A stretch of DNA of 64,000 nucleotides from Brotaphodocola faecis (GCF_040096075.1 NZ_JBBMFJ010000001.1:62001-126000), one strand, 5' to 3'; numbered from the stretch's first letter, positions 25,010 to 33,976 are shown. Notes: generated from the letters alone by a model not told the origin. Translations and numbers: made by a program.

Positions 25010-25708
25010 CTACGCCCGGAAATAATAGCCCACACCCCACTTGGTATGTACGTATTTCGGGTCGCTCGGACTCGGCTCGATCTTCTCACGCAGACGTCTC
25101 ACGTGAACATCCACGGTACGCACATCGCCGGATTCCGAAGCCTTGTTGCCCCAGACAAAAGACAGAAGGCTCTCTCTGGAATAGACTTTGTTTGGATTGC
25201 AGACCAGAAGTTCCAGAAGGTCAAACTCCTTGGCTGTCAGATTGATTTCCTTTTCTCCGATAAATACCCGGCGGCCTTCCCGGTCAAGCTTTAAGTCCCC
25301 GGCGGTGATCATCTTATTCTCCGCCGCTTTGCCTTTTCCGGACTTTCTGGAATTTCTGCGCATGATTGCCTTAATGCGCGCTTTGACCTCAAGAATGTTA
25401 AATGGTTTTGTCACGTAATCGTCCGCGCCGTATTCCAGTCCCAGGATCTTGTCCATGTCTCCGCCCTTGGCAGTCAGCATGATGATGGGCATTTCGGAAA
25501 ATTCCCGGATTGCCTGACAAACCTCAAAGCCGTCATACTTGGGCAGCATCACATCCAGAAGCACGACATCATATTCTGTCTGTTTTGCCAGATTGATTGC
25601 CTCTTCCCCGTCATACGCGCAGTCCACTTCCATCCCGTCCTGTTCCAGACTGAAACGGATGCCCTTCACGATCAGTTTTTCATCATCAACCACCAGAATC
25701 TTTGCCAT
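25010..25708 (-). CDS. OmpR/PhoB-family response regulator (orphan)
   Basis: 232 residues. The receiver (1-118) has D8/D9 in ILVVDDEK, the phospho-acceptor in YDVVLLDVMLP and ADDYVTKPF. A winged-helix DNA-binding domain (about 132-231) has LTAKEFDLLELLVCNPNKVYSRESLL and RTVDVHVRRLREKI. It is related to WalR/PhoP-type regulators. No histidine kinase gene lies next to it: the neighbours are a ComEA-like gene and the acyltransferase. Its partner kinase must be elsewhere or it works without one. Confidence 0.93.
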   Translation of the reverse strand: MAKILVVDDEKLIVKGIRFSLEQDGMEVDCAYDGEEAINLAKQTEYDVVLLDVMLPKYDGFEVCQAIREFSEMPIIMLTAKGGDMDKILGLEYGADDYVTKPFNILEVKARIKAIMRRNSRKSGKGKAAENKMITAGDLKLDREGRRVFIGEKEINLTAKEFDLLELLVCNPNKVYSRESLLSFVWGNKASESGDVRTVDVHVRRLREKIEPSPSDPKYVHTKWGVGYYFRA

Positions 25709-25723
25709 GTTCTCACCTATTCC

Positions 25724-26407
25724 CTATACTGTAATATTTTCTTTTATTTTCTGAAAGGCCGCGTCCTTAATGCCCGGCACCTTCATGATATCTTCTATTC
25801 TTGTAAAACTGCCGGCCTCCTTCCGGTAACGGATGATATCCTCCGCCCGGGATGCCCCGATGCCCTTCAGCGTCATCAGTTCCTCCAGGGAAGCCGTATT
25901 GAGGTTGACCAGACCCCTCTGCCCTGCCGCAGAGTTTCCGGCATCTCCGTTCCCGGTTACTGCATGCTGGCTTTGCGCCTGCCAGGATAGATCCTTCGCC
26001 TGGGCTTTGGATGGAACCTCCAGCCTCATGCCATCTGTAACAGGTTCTGCCAGGTTCAGCCAGGACTCTTCCGCGTCATCTGTAAATCCCCCCGCCAGAT
26101 CAACTGCCTCGTAGATCCGTGCGCCTTCCGGGAGCGTGTATACACCGGGTGACTGCACCTTTCCGCAGACATATACATAACACAGGGCAGCTTCGTTTTC
26201 CCGGGAAGCTTCGGTGTCTTCCGGATATTCCCCGGTTGTTTCCGTGCTGCTTTCCGGCGCGCTCTCTGCCTGAAATGCCCTGTTTCCATGCACAGATACT
26301 GCCTCTTTTGCCGTTTCCCGGCTGCCGCAGCTATAGAAGCATCCCGCCGCGAACAGACATACCGCAAGCAGCAGCCACTTAAAAATCGCAGATTGTTTTT
26401 TCTTCAT
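25724..26407 (-). CDS. comEA: ComEA-like SLBB/helix-hairpin-helix lipoprotein
   Basis: 227 residues. The N-terminus is a signal with a lipobox-like LLAVCLFAAGC (alternatively FYSC). An SLBB domain (about 80-130, VYVCGKVQSPGVYTLPEGARIYEAVDLAGGF) and a Gly/Asn/Gln-rich linker are followed by tandem helix-hairpin-helix motifs (about 165-227, VNLNTASLEELMTLKGIGASRAEDIIRYR). ComEA binds double-stranded DNA at the cell surface during uptake. Whether this organism is transformable is unknown; comEB and comEC are not next to it. Confidence 0.87.
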   Translation of the reverse strand: MKKKQSAIFKWLLLAVCLFAAGCFYSCGSRETAKEAVSVHGNRAFQAESAPESSTETTGEYPEDTEASRENEAALCYVYVCGKVQSPGVYTLPEGARIYEAVDLAGGFTDDAEESWLNLAEPVTDGMRLEVPSKAQAKDLSWQAQSQHAVTGNGDAGNSAAGQRGLVNLNTASLEELMTLKGIGASRAEDIIRYRKEAGSFTRIEDIMKVPGIKDAAFQKIKENITV

Positions 26408-26510
26408 GGTATTCTCTCCGTTTCCAAAGAGAATCCCGGATTCAGCCTAGCTCTATTCTACCCAAAGCATTCGGCAAATACAAGCGGTATTTGTAAAAAG
26501 AACAGGTTCA

Positions 26511-26572
26511 AAAGGGGCTGCCGCAAAAATATCCCAGGAACGTTCCTGCTCCATTTTTGCGACAGCCCCTTC
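26511..26572 (-). terminator. Long near-perfect hairpin terminator after the GH25 gene
   Basis: AAGGGGCTG and CGCAAAAAT pair with ATTTTTGCG and CAGCCCCTT across single mismatches; the apex CAGGAAC/GTTCCTG is a perfect palindrome. Almost the whole 61 bases can fold into one stem. On the minus strand it ends CCCCTTTTG, so it can terminate the lysozyme transcript. Confidence 0.7.
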
Positions 26573-26588
26573 AGAATCCCACCCCTGT

Positions 26589-27566
26589 TTACTGTTCGGA
26601 TGGTGATTTGGTCAGCTGGCTTTCATCCTGTCCGGCCGTCTGAACCGGAGACACACCAGTCTGGTCCTGCCCTCCTGCCTGACCGGATGGTCCCGTCTGA
26701 CTGTCCGCGGACGCTCCGACTGTCGGCGTTGCCTGGGTCTTTCCTGCTGACAGGCTTACACCCGGACCGCCTGAGGAAGAACCAACCGTGTAGGTTCCGC
26801 TTCCGGTGTTGCCTGCTGCCAGCTCCGGATAATCATAGAAGGAAGCCTCAATGCAGACATTGCCGGTGATGCCTGCCACGGAACCCGTCTCGGTAAACTG
26901 CCAGATCTTGCGGTTCTGGAAGTCACCGTTCGTGCCATAGCGTGCATACCAGATATCATATGGTACCTGGGATATATCGACATAGTTCGTCAGCCACTGG
27001 TTGTTTCCATAGAGGATGGGACGGTATCCGGCATCCGCAATGGCCTTGCAGAAGATGTTGGTCTGATTTGCCAGCTCCTGCGGTGTCTTTCCGTTGTCCA
27101 GCAGATATTTGGACTCTACATCGTAGGCAACCGGATAGGAAATCTTATATCCCCGGATCTGTTCCAGCACATACTGGGCTTCCTGGCGCGCGGTCTCTTC
27201 ATCCAGTGCCATGGAATACAGGAACACACCCACACGGATGCCATGGCTGATGGCACCCTCCATATTTTCTTTAAAATAAGGATCCAGGTCATTTAAGTAT
27301 CCGACACGGATCATGGCGAAGGTCACGCCGTCCGCTTTCATGGCGTCCCAGTCAATCGGACCTGCCTGGTTCTGGTATTTGGAAATGGTAACGCCCTTGG
27401 CCACCGCTCCCTCGATCTTTGTGCCATCACTGCGGTAAAAGCCCTGATCCTGCACCGTCAGTGTCTCTGCTGCCATGGCCGGTACTGCCGGAGCCTGCAG
27501 AGCGAAAAGGCCGCAGAGTGCCAGCGCCGCCAGGCGTTTTCCTGTATGTATCTTACGAAATATCAT
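26589..27566 (-). CDS. Secreted GH25 family lysozyme
   Basis: 325 residues from an ATG at 27566 (AGGAG 8 bases upstream); longer frames lack an SD. Signal peptide about 1-32 (ending PAMAA). The GH25 domain (about 48-245) has VTISKYQNQAGPIDWDAMKADGVTFAMIRVGY, VGVFLYSMALDEETARQEAQYVLEQI, the DxE motif in YPVAYDVES, and PILYGNNQWLTNY. The Asp normally found in the first motif (D-x-S-xx-Q) is Thr. A Ser/Thr/Gly/Gln-rich tail of about 80 residues follows. It cleaves the glycan of peptidoglycan if active. Confidence 0.88.
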   Translation of the reverse strand: MIFRKIHTGKRLAALALCGLFALQAPAVPAMAAETLTVQDQGFYRSDGTKIEGAVAKGVTISKYQNQAGPIDWDAMKADGVTFAMIRVGYLNDLDPYFKENMEGAISHGIRVGVFLYSMALDEETARQEAQYVLEQIRGYKISYPVAYDVESKYLLDNGKTPQELANQTNIFCKAIADAGYRPILYGNNQWLTNYVDISQVPYDIWYARYGTNGDFQNRKIWQFTETGSVAGITGNVCIEASFYDYPELAAGNTGSGTYTVGSSSGGPGVSLSAGKTQATPTVGASADSQTGPSGQAGGQDQTGVSPVQTAGQDESQLTKSPSEQ

Positions 27567-27663
27567 AAAAAATCTCCTCTCTGTCTGTTCACTAACGTCC
27601 ATGTGTCCTAGTGTAATCCAGACGGAAAGGAGATTCAATTTCGATTCTTTTAAAAATTTCTTA

Positions 27664-30105
27664 CTATTTTGTAAGACCGAATACCTGCTCCGCGTAATTG
27701 ACGGAAGCCATGGCATCACGGCAGTACTGGTCTGCTCCCATGGTATCGGCATATTCCTGGGTCAGCACGGCGCCACCCACCATCACCTTCGCCCAGGGTG
27801 CCGCCTTGCGAAGCTGCACGATGGTTTCTTCCATGCTCGGCACGGTGGTGGTCATCAGCGCAGAAAGGCCCACCAGTTCAATATGCTGTTCCACAGCCGT
27901 CTCCACAATGGCCTCCGGCGGAACATCCTTGCCCAGATCCAGCACATCGTAGCTGTAGTTTTCCAGCAGAACCTTCACAATATTCTTTCCGATATCGTGA
28001 ATATCACCCTTGACCGTTGCCAGGATGATGGTTCCCTTTTTCTCCTGTTTCTGGCCGCTGGCATCCATCTTTTCCTTGATCACCTCAAACGCGCCCTTTG
28101 CCGCCTCTGCGCTCATCAGAAGCTGTGGCAGGAACATGGTACCCTTCTCAAATCCTTTTCCCACGACATCCAGCGCCGGAATGATCTGGCTGTTGATGAC
28201 GTCCAGGGCATCCTGGGTCTCCAGCAGTTCCCTTGCCGCCTGCACAGCCTGGTCTTTTAAGCCCTTCACAATGCTGGCATGCAGATCCGAAGTTCCCTGG
28301 CTGCCTGCTGTCCCGGCTACAGAGCCGGATGCCGAACCACCGTTTCCGGTCACTGCACTCTGTCCCAGGCTTGCCACCTGCCCACTGTAAACAGAAATAT
28401 ACTCACTGCACTGGGGATCCAGATTCATCAGCGCCCGGAAGCTGTAGTACGCGCGCATCATAGCCTCGGAATTCGGGTTGATGATGGCAGCGCTTAAGCC
28501 ATTCTGCATGGCCATGGTAAAGAACGCCGCATTGATAATCTCACGCTGCGGCAGTCCGAAAGAAATGTTGGACACACCCAGAATGGTCTTTCCATGAAGT
28601 TCATCCCGTACTCTTCTTAAGGTTTCCAGCGTGGTGATGGCACCCTGGCTGTCTGAGCTTACTGTCAGGCACAGGGCATCAATGATAATGTCTTCCGGCC
28701 CGATGCCATACTCTGCTGCCGTCTTATAAATCTTTTTTGCCACCTGAATGCGGCCCTCTGCCGTCTCCGGGATACCGCCTTCATCCAGTGCCAGCGCAAC
28801 CACAACGCCGCCGTACTTCTGTACCAGCGGGAATACCGTGCGCATGGACTCTTCTTTTCCGTTCACGGAGTTAATGAGCGGTTTGCCGTTGTATACACGC
28901 ATGGCCCGCTCCATGGCCACCGGATCTGTCGTATCCAGCTGAAGCGGCAGGTCAATGATGCTCTGCAGCTCCCGTACCACCTCTTCCAGCATGGATGGCT
29001 CATCAATCTCTGGAAGACCCACGTTTACATCCAGCACATGGGCGCCATGATCTTGCTGGGTCACGCCTTCCTGTAAAATATACTGCAGATTGTGATCCCG
29101 CAAAGCCTGCTTGAATTTGGACTTACCGGTCGGGTTGATACGCTCACCGATGATAACCGGATTCTTTCCAATCTCCACAGCCTGGCAGAAAGAGGACACC
29201 ACCGTGCGGTTCTTTTTCGTCACCGGAACCGGCTTTTTATTGCGGCAGCGCTCTGCCACCATGCGGATATGTTCCGGTGTGGTACCGCAGCATCCGCCCA
29301 CGATCCGGGCTCCCATATCCACAATTTCTTCCTCGGTCTTTGCGAAATGCGCCGCGTCAATATCGTAAACGGTCTTTCCATTCTCGCTTCTCGGCAGGCC
29401 CGCGTTGGGGTTGATCATGACCGGAATGGAAGAAACCTCCAGAATATCCTTTAAAATCTCCTTCATCTGAACCGGGCCAAGGCCGCAGTTCATACCAAGT
29501 ACATCGACGCCCAGGCCTTCCAGCATAGCCACAATGGATGCCGGGCTTCCTCCGGTTAAAAGCTTGCCCCGCTCATCGAAGGTAACGGTAACAAACACCG
29601 GAAGATTGCAGCCTTCCTTCGCCGCCAGCACAGCAGCCTTGGTCTCATAGCTGTCACTCATAGTCTCAATCAGAACAAAGTCCGCGCCGGCGTCCGCTCC
29701 GATTTCCACCACTTCCCGGTAGATGGCGCAGCAGTCCTCAAAGGCCAGGTCTCCCATCGGCTTTAACAGCTTTCCGGTCGGGCCCATATCCAGTCCGATC
29801 CAGGCCTGTTTTCCGCTCTGGCGGATAGCCTCTTTCGCGTTGGTCACCGCGGCACGAATGACCGGCTCTAACTGAAACTCTGTATTTTCATTGTATTTTA
29901 AACGGTCCACACCGAAGGTATTGGTCGTCACAATATCCGCTCCGGCCTCCAGATAAGCTTTGTGAATCTTCACAAGCTCCTCCGGATGGGTGATGTTCCA
30001 GGTTCCCGGAAGTTCGCCCGGCTTTAATCCGGCCTCCTGCAAAAGGCTTCCCATTCCTCCGTCGCAGAATAAGATCCGGTTCTGTAATTCCTGTAATATA
30101 TCCAT
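27664..30105 (-). CDS. metH: Cobalamin-dependent methionine synthase lacking the reactivation domain
   Basis: 813 residues. Homocysteine-binding domain (about 1-300) with zinc ligands in LGMNCGLGP and GGCCGTTP. Pterin (methyl-THF) domain (about 320-580, IGERINPTGK, LPLQLDTTDPVAMERAM). B12 cap and Rossmann domains (about 610-813) with the cobalt-ligand motif DIHDIGKNI. The SAM-binding reactivation domain of E. coli MetH is absent and is probably supplied by the protein encoded just upstream. A Gly/Ser/Ala-rich linker of about 25 residues sits between pterin and B12 parts. Converts homocysteine to methionine. Confidence 0.95.
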   Translation of the reverse strand: MDILQELQNRILFCDGGMGSLLQEAGLKPGELPGTWNITHPEELVKIHKAYLEAGADIVTTNTFGVDRLKYNENTEFQLEPVIRAAVTNAKEAIRQSGKQAWIGLDMGPTGKLLKPMGDLAFEDCCAIYREVVEIGADAGADFVLIETMSDSYETKAAVLAAKEGCNLPVFVTVTFDERGKLLTGGSPASIVAMLEGLGVDVLGMNCGLGPVQMKEILKDILEVSSIPVMINPNAGLPRSENGKTVYDIDAAHFAKTEEEIVDMGARIVGGCCGTTPEHIRMVAERCRNKKPVPVTKKNRTVVSSFCQAVEIGKNPVIIGERINPTGKSKFKQALRDHNLQYILQEGVTQQDHGAHVLDVNVGLPEIDEPSMLEEVVRELQSIIDLPLQLDTTDPVAMERAMRVYNGKPLINSVNGKEESMRTVFPLVQKYGGVVVALALDEGGIPETAEGRIQVAKKIYKTAAEYGIGPEDIIIDALCLTVSSDSQGAITTLETLRRVRDELHGKTILGVSNISFGLPQREIINAAFFTMAMQNGLSAAIINPNSEAMMRAYYSFRALMNLDPQCSEYISVYSGQVASLGQSAVTGNGGSASGSVAGTAGSQGTSDLHASIVKGLKDQAVQAARELLETQDALDVINSQIIPALDVVGKGFEKGTMFLPQLLMSAEAAKGAFEVIKEKMDASGQKQEKKGTIILATVKGDIHDIGKNIVKVLLENYSYDVLDLGKDVPPEAIVETAVEQHIELVGLSALMTTTVPSMEETIVQLRKAAPWAKVMVGGAVLTQEYADTMGADQYCRDAMASVNYAEQVFGLTK

Positions 30106-30150
30106 GGTAAACGATATCTCCTTCGCGTTTTTTCTTTGCCGTCTGCTGCT

Positions 30151-30807
30151 TTACCTGCGGTAAGCGCAGTCCCGCTTAGCACAGACCTCACACCCCTGCA
30201 CGGTACAGTTTCTTGGCAGGCGGCTCACGCCGATCACTGCCGTCACTGATTTGGACGGAGCCATAAGCAGACTGTCCGTCAGCGTCACACCGATCCGCTT
30301 GCCCAGTTCCAGGGCCGGCGCAATATAACGCTGGCATTCCAGTGGAAAATCCCCGTAGCCGGGACTGAACCGCGGACGCAGATACCAGCCCTTTTCTTCA
30401 TATTCTTCTTTTAATTTCTGGTTCTGTTCATCGCAGAACGTTTCCAGCATGGCTACCGATGCCGCCTGCATCACCACCGCCTTGCTCATCTGGATCATGT
30501 TATAGCGGTGAAGCAGCACATCTACCTGGCTGCCCAGGGTTGCCGCAAACAGCAGCACCCGCTCACAGTCCTTCAAATTGCGTTCCAGACTTTTGCTTTC
30601 CGTCTGAAGACAGGTCATATCGATCACATGCCCCTGAAATGACAGCGGGTATTCTCTCCAGATCACTCTTGGGGATGCCGCCCGCTCCAGTTCCTGCTTG
30701 CACTGTATGATCAGATCTGCTGTATTCTGATCCGGCGCTGCTCCGTTTTTGCAGCCCAGATACCGCAAAAGTTCCCGGTCATTCCAGTGAAATGTTTCTT
30801 CTGTCAA
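30151..30807 (-). CDS. Methionine synthase reactivation-domain protein (stand-alone)
   Basis: 218 residues from a TTG at 30807 with GGAG 9 bases upstream; the frame extends to 30897 but would then overlap metF. It resembles the MetH SAM-dependent activation domain, with the motif LRPRFSPGYGDFPLECQ in place of RxxxGYPA and an upstream helix set. The C-terminus is Cys-rich: NCTVQGCEVCAKRDCAYRR. Located between metF and the truncated metH, it most likely re-methylates cob(II)alamin in trans. This partnership is inferred from domain content and position. Confidence 0.83.
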   Translation of the reverse strand: MTEETFHWNDRELLRYLGCKNGAAPDQNTADLIIQCKQELERAASPRVIWREYPLSFQGHVIDMTCLQTESKSLERNLKDCERVLLFAATLGSQVDVLLHRYNMIQMSKAVVMQAASVAMLETFCDEQNQKLKEEYEEKGWYLRPRFSPGYGDFPLECQRYIAPALELGKRIGVTLTDSLLMAPSKSVTAVIGVSRLPRNCTVQGCEVCAKRDCAYRR

Positions 30808-30850
30808 TGTTCTTCTCTCCGTGATTTCTGTGTTACTGTTTTTCTTTTTT

Positions 30851-31708
30851 CTACCGGATAATTTCAGAAAGGCTGTTTTTGATCTGGGCCGCCACATCCG
30901 GTTTGTTCATGGAGTACACATGAATGCCATTGACATGGTTCGCGATCAGGTCAATGATCTGCTCGGTTGCGTAGGCAATACCTGCCTGCTTCATGGCTGC
31001 CGGATTGTCACCGAAACGGTCTACGATAGCCTTAAACCGCGCCGGAAGATAGGTACCGGACATGGAACAGATGCGCTTGATCTGGGCCACATTGGTTACC
31101 GGCATAATGCCTGCGATGACCGGAACGGTAATGCCTTTCTCACGTACCCGGTACAGGTAGTTATATAAAATGTTGTTGTCAAAGAACATCTGGGTGGTCA
31201 CAAAATCACAGCCCGCCTCAACCTTTTCTTTCAGGTGCTGAATGTCCTCGGTCTTGTTGACAGACTCCACATGGCCCTCCGGATAGCAGGCTGCGCCGAT
31301 GCAGAAATCACCGGATGCCTTGATCTCGGCAATGAGCTCAGAAGCATAGCGGTAATCATGTTCTACTTTTCCATCCTTCGGAATATCCCCGCGCAGGGCC
31401 AGTACATTCTCAATGCCCTGTGCCTTTAACTGGTCCAGAACCGAGTGTACCTTCTCTCTGGTGGAAGAAACACAGGTCAGATGCGCTAACGGAGTAACCC
31501 CCTTGGCCTTTAAGGAAGCCGCAATGTCCACGGTATACTGGCTGGTTCCGCCGCCTGCTCCATAAGTAACACTCATGAATGCCGGGTTCAGCTTTGCGAT
31601 CTCAGAAGCAGCCTGTTCTACAGACTCATATTTGTCCTCGGTCTTCGGTGGAAATACCTCAAAGGAAAGTGTCGGTTCGTTTTTTGCAAGAATATCTCTG
31701 ATCTTCAT
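30851..31708 (-). CDS. metF: Methylenetetrahydrofolate reductase
   Basis: 285 residues, a TIM-barrel flavoprotein. LSFEVFPPKTEDK at the N-terminus, AFMSVTYGAGGGTS, LALRGDIPKDG, GAACYPEGHVES and KVEAGCDFVTTQMFFDN are all characteristic. It makes 5-methyl-THF for the neighbouring MetH. The gene leads a three-gene cluster with the reactivation protein and metH. The 76-base gap to the upstream gene is too short for a SAM riboswitch and none is seen. Confidence 0.95.
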   Translation of the reverse strand: MKIRDILAKNEPTLSFEVFPPKTEDKYESVEQAASEIAKLNPAFMSVTYGAGGGTSQYTVDIAASLKAKGVTPLAHLTCVSSTREKVHSVLDQLKAQGIENVLALRGDIPKDGKVEHDYRYASELIAEIKASGDFCIGAACYPEGHVESVNKTEDIQHLKEKVEAGCDFVTTQMFFDNNILYNYLYRVREKGITVPVIAGIMPVTNVAQIKRICSMSGTYLPARFKAIVDRFGDNPAAMKQAGIAYATEQIIDLIANHVNGIHVYSMNKPDVAAQIKNSLSEIIR

Positions 31709-31784
31709 AAGTAAGGTTCCTCTCTTTTTCTATGATTTCATAACGGTTGTGTTTCTCACAGGCACGCAATGTTTCTGTTTTTCT

Positions 31785-32891
31785 TTACAGACTGTCGGTA
31801 TTTTCTCCATAGCTGTAGCTGTCGCTGCTTCTGTCCGGATAAATCCACACATTGCAGTTTTCATTCTCTGCACTCGGAAATTCCGCATTGATGCCGGCTC
31901 CACGCCAGAATCCTTCGGTCTGTGTCACGCTAAAATCCATCATCCGGTCATACAGCTCATCTAAATCTGCCGCATCCGAACGCTGATTTTGTTCGCTGTC
32001 CCATGCGTCCGCATCGTTTAACATCAGAAGAAACTGTTTCGTCATATCCGCGGCAGACCCCCGTCCCGGGACAGATAAGTAAATCTGATGCAGCTGACCG
32101 GTGGCTGTGTCATAATCAAAATCCACATACGCATATGTGTCTTCTGCTTCTATATAATAGGTATCTGTGGAAGAGAACCAGGTAGTCTCATCCGAATACA
32201 CCGTATTGTGGGAATAGGTATCGGTGCCGGTCACTGGGAGCGGATAGGTATGGATCAGCTCCTGCATCGGAGTCTGCAAATCCTCGATTGTAACAGCAAA
32301 ATGCGCTTCATCGGTACAGGGACCGCCATAATCCTTTGCTTCCTCATCCGTCAGTTCCCGGTAGTCTGCCCCATTCACGCTGTCAAACACGTTGCTGGTG
32401 ATATCAATAAAAGAACTGGCCACACCACTCACCATCCGGAAAAGCCACATCACAACCATCAGAACAATATACAAAATGATTAGCTTTTTGACCGGATTTG
32501 CCTTTTTCACAACCGGCTTTGCCTGCCCCGCTGTGCCTGCCCTGGTCTGCCACTGTGCCTGATCTGTCTGCGCACGCCTGTTCCTGCTGTCTGACGCCTT
32601 TGGTCCAGCAGCAGCGTTTCGCCCCGGCTGATTCGGAGTCACGTTCTTTCTGGCATGTTTGCCCGTGTTTCCCAGTTTCCACGGCATTGCCCTCTGTTTG
32701 CCGATCCCGGCCTTTACGGCTTCCTGCTCTCCGTTGTGATAGCTGCAGTGCGCCTCATTTTTCGGATGGCGCTCATTCAGATAATAGGTCACATTCATGT
32801 ACACCGGGTCCTTCACCCAGGAATGGCACGCGCTGCAGTAATGGGCGTGCTTCATGACCTGGTCACACACCGGACAGATTCGCTGCATCAT
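31785..32891 (-). CDS. Zinc-ribbon membrane protein of unknown function
   Basis: 368 residues from an ATG at 32891, chosen for AGGAGG 9 bases upstream. The N-terminus has a zinc-ribbon-like CPVCDQVMKHAHYCSACHSW. A basic, Gln/Asn/Ala-rich region (about 60-135) is followed by one membrane segment (about 142-165, KLIILYIVLMVVMWLFRMV). An acidic extracytoplasmic domain rich in Asp, Tyr and Thr follows; no known domain was recognised in it. Alone in its transcript between smsCB and metF. Possibly a membrane-anchored sensor; function not assigned. Confidence 0.7.
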   Translation of the reverse strand: MMQRICPVCDQVMKHAHYCSACHSWVKDPVYMNVTYYLNERHPKNEAHCSYHNGEQEAVKAGIGKQRAMPWKLGNTGKHARKNVTPNQPGRNAAAGPKASDSRNRRAQTDQAQWQTRAGTAGQAKPVVKKANPVKKLIILYIVLMVVMWLFRMVSGVASSFIDITSNVFDSVNGADYRELTDEEAKDYGGPCTDEAHFAVTIEDLQTPMQELIHTYPLPVTGTDTYSHNTVYSDETTWFSSTDTYYIEAEDTYAYVDFDYDTATGQLHQIYLSVPGRGSAADMTKQFLLMLNDADAWDSEQNQRSDAADLDELYDRMMDFSVTQTEGFWRGAGINAEFPSAENENCNVWIYPDRSSDSYSYGENTDSL

Positions 32892-32994
32892 AAAATGGCA
32901 CCTCCTTACAGCATTTTTAACGCATTTTCTCCTAGTATAACATAAGATTCCGATATTTTCCACGAAAGGAAGCGGTTATTTTCCTGACAATTAA

Positions 32995-33038
32995 AACAGG
33001 GGTAAAAAATCCACCACGATAGATTTTTCGCCCCTGTT
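32995..33038 (-). terminator. Terminator after the SmsB gene
   Basis: AACAGGGG (32995-33002) pairs with CCCCTGTT (33031-33038), with an inner AAAAATC/GATTTTT stem. On the minus strand a T-rich tail follows. Confidence 0.75.
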
Positions 33039-33052
33039 CCGACAACAGAATA

Positions 33053-33976
33053 TTAACTTAAGAAATTTTCAATGATCACATTTTCCGCCTCTGCCTCAGT
33101 CATGCCAAGGGTGCGGAGTTTTAACAGCTGTTCATCGTTGATGCGTCCAATGGCCGCCTCATGAACAATGGCCGCGTCCACATGATTCGCCTGGATTTCC
33201 GGGATGGAACCGACTCTCGCGTGGTCCATGATAATGGAATCGCACTGGATATGCGCATGGCATTTGGCGTTGCCGACGGCCTTCGGATGGAACACCTGGG
33301 AAGACTCACCCTTTCCCACAGAACGGGATACGATCTGCGCGGAGGAACCGCTTCCGTTCATGCAGACCTCCATGTTGGACTCCGCATGCTGTTTTCCATC
33401 GGTCATGATACGCTCGATCACATAGAGTTTGGATCCTGCTTCCATGGAAACATTGGTATTACGGACCGTGGAATCCACACCCTTGATCTGAACTGTGTCC
33501 AGGGTAAATACGGAATTCTCTCCCACTTCAATGTTGGTTACCGGATTTAAAATACGGCTTCCGGTTCCATTGCCTTCGCCATAATGTTTCTCTTCGTAAT
33601 GGACATTGGCATTCTTGCCCACATGGAAGGTATGGATGCCGTCATGTCGGCTCTCGTTACAGCCGCTGTTGTGAATGCCGCAGCCTGCCACGATCGTCAC
33701 ATCCGCACCATCCGCAATATAGAAATCATTGTAAACCAGATCGGTCATGCCGGAAACACTGACCACCACCGGAATAAAAACCCGTTCTCCTTTTGTATCG
33801 CCATCAATCAGAATATCAATACCCGGCTTGTCTTCTTTCTTGCGAATCTTAATGTGCTCACTGTCTCCATGGCAGATAGATACGCCATTCTGGCGGAGAT
33901 TGTAAGCACCCTTCTGTGCAAAGCCCTCGCTGATCTGGTCCAGAACACCCTGGGTTGTCTCGTTGATCTGTGCCAT
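33053..33976 (-). CDS. smsB: SufB/SufD-family scaffold of a minimal SUF (SmsB-like) system
   Basis: 307 residues. The beta-helix core has IPVVVSVSGMTDLVYNDFYIADGADVTIVAGCGIHN, VHYEEKHYGEGNGTGSRILNP, then GNAKCHAHIQCDSIIMDHARVGSIPEIQANHVDAAIVHEAAIGRI, the typical Fe-S scaffold end. It is much shorter than E. coli SufB (about 495 residues). The ATG at 33976 overlaps the sufC stop as TGATG, with GGAGG upstream. Together with the SufC-type ATPase it builds Fe-S clusters. No sufS, sufU or second sufB/D gene is next to it. Confidence 0.87.
   Translation of the reverse strand: MAQINETTQGVLDQISEGFAQKGAYNLRQNGVSICHGDSEHIKIRKKEDKPGIDILIDGDTKGERVFIPVVVSVSGMTDLVYNDFYIADGADVTIVAGCGIHNSGCNESRHDGIHTFHVGKNANVHYEEKHYGEGNGTGSRILNPVTNIEVGENSVFTLDTVQIKGVDSTVRNTNVSMEAGSKLYVIERIMTDGKQHAESNMEVCMNGSGSSAQIVSRSVGKGESSQVFHPKAVGNAKCHAHIQCDSIIMDHARVGSIPEIQANHVDAAIVHEAAIGRINDEQLLKLRTLGMTEAEAENVIIENFLS

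Noticed and set aside
26288..26869. 193-codon plus-strand frame across the ComEA-lysozyme gap
   Set aside because: It is antisense to both neighbouring genes and crosses a terminator hairpin.
28010..28390. 126-codon plus-strand frame opposite metH
   Set aside because: Antisense shadow of the B12 and linker part of metH, with no SD or domain.
31709..31784. SAM (S-box) riboswitch upstream of metF
   Set aside because: The gap is only 76 bases and shows none of the conserved S-box stems.
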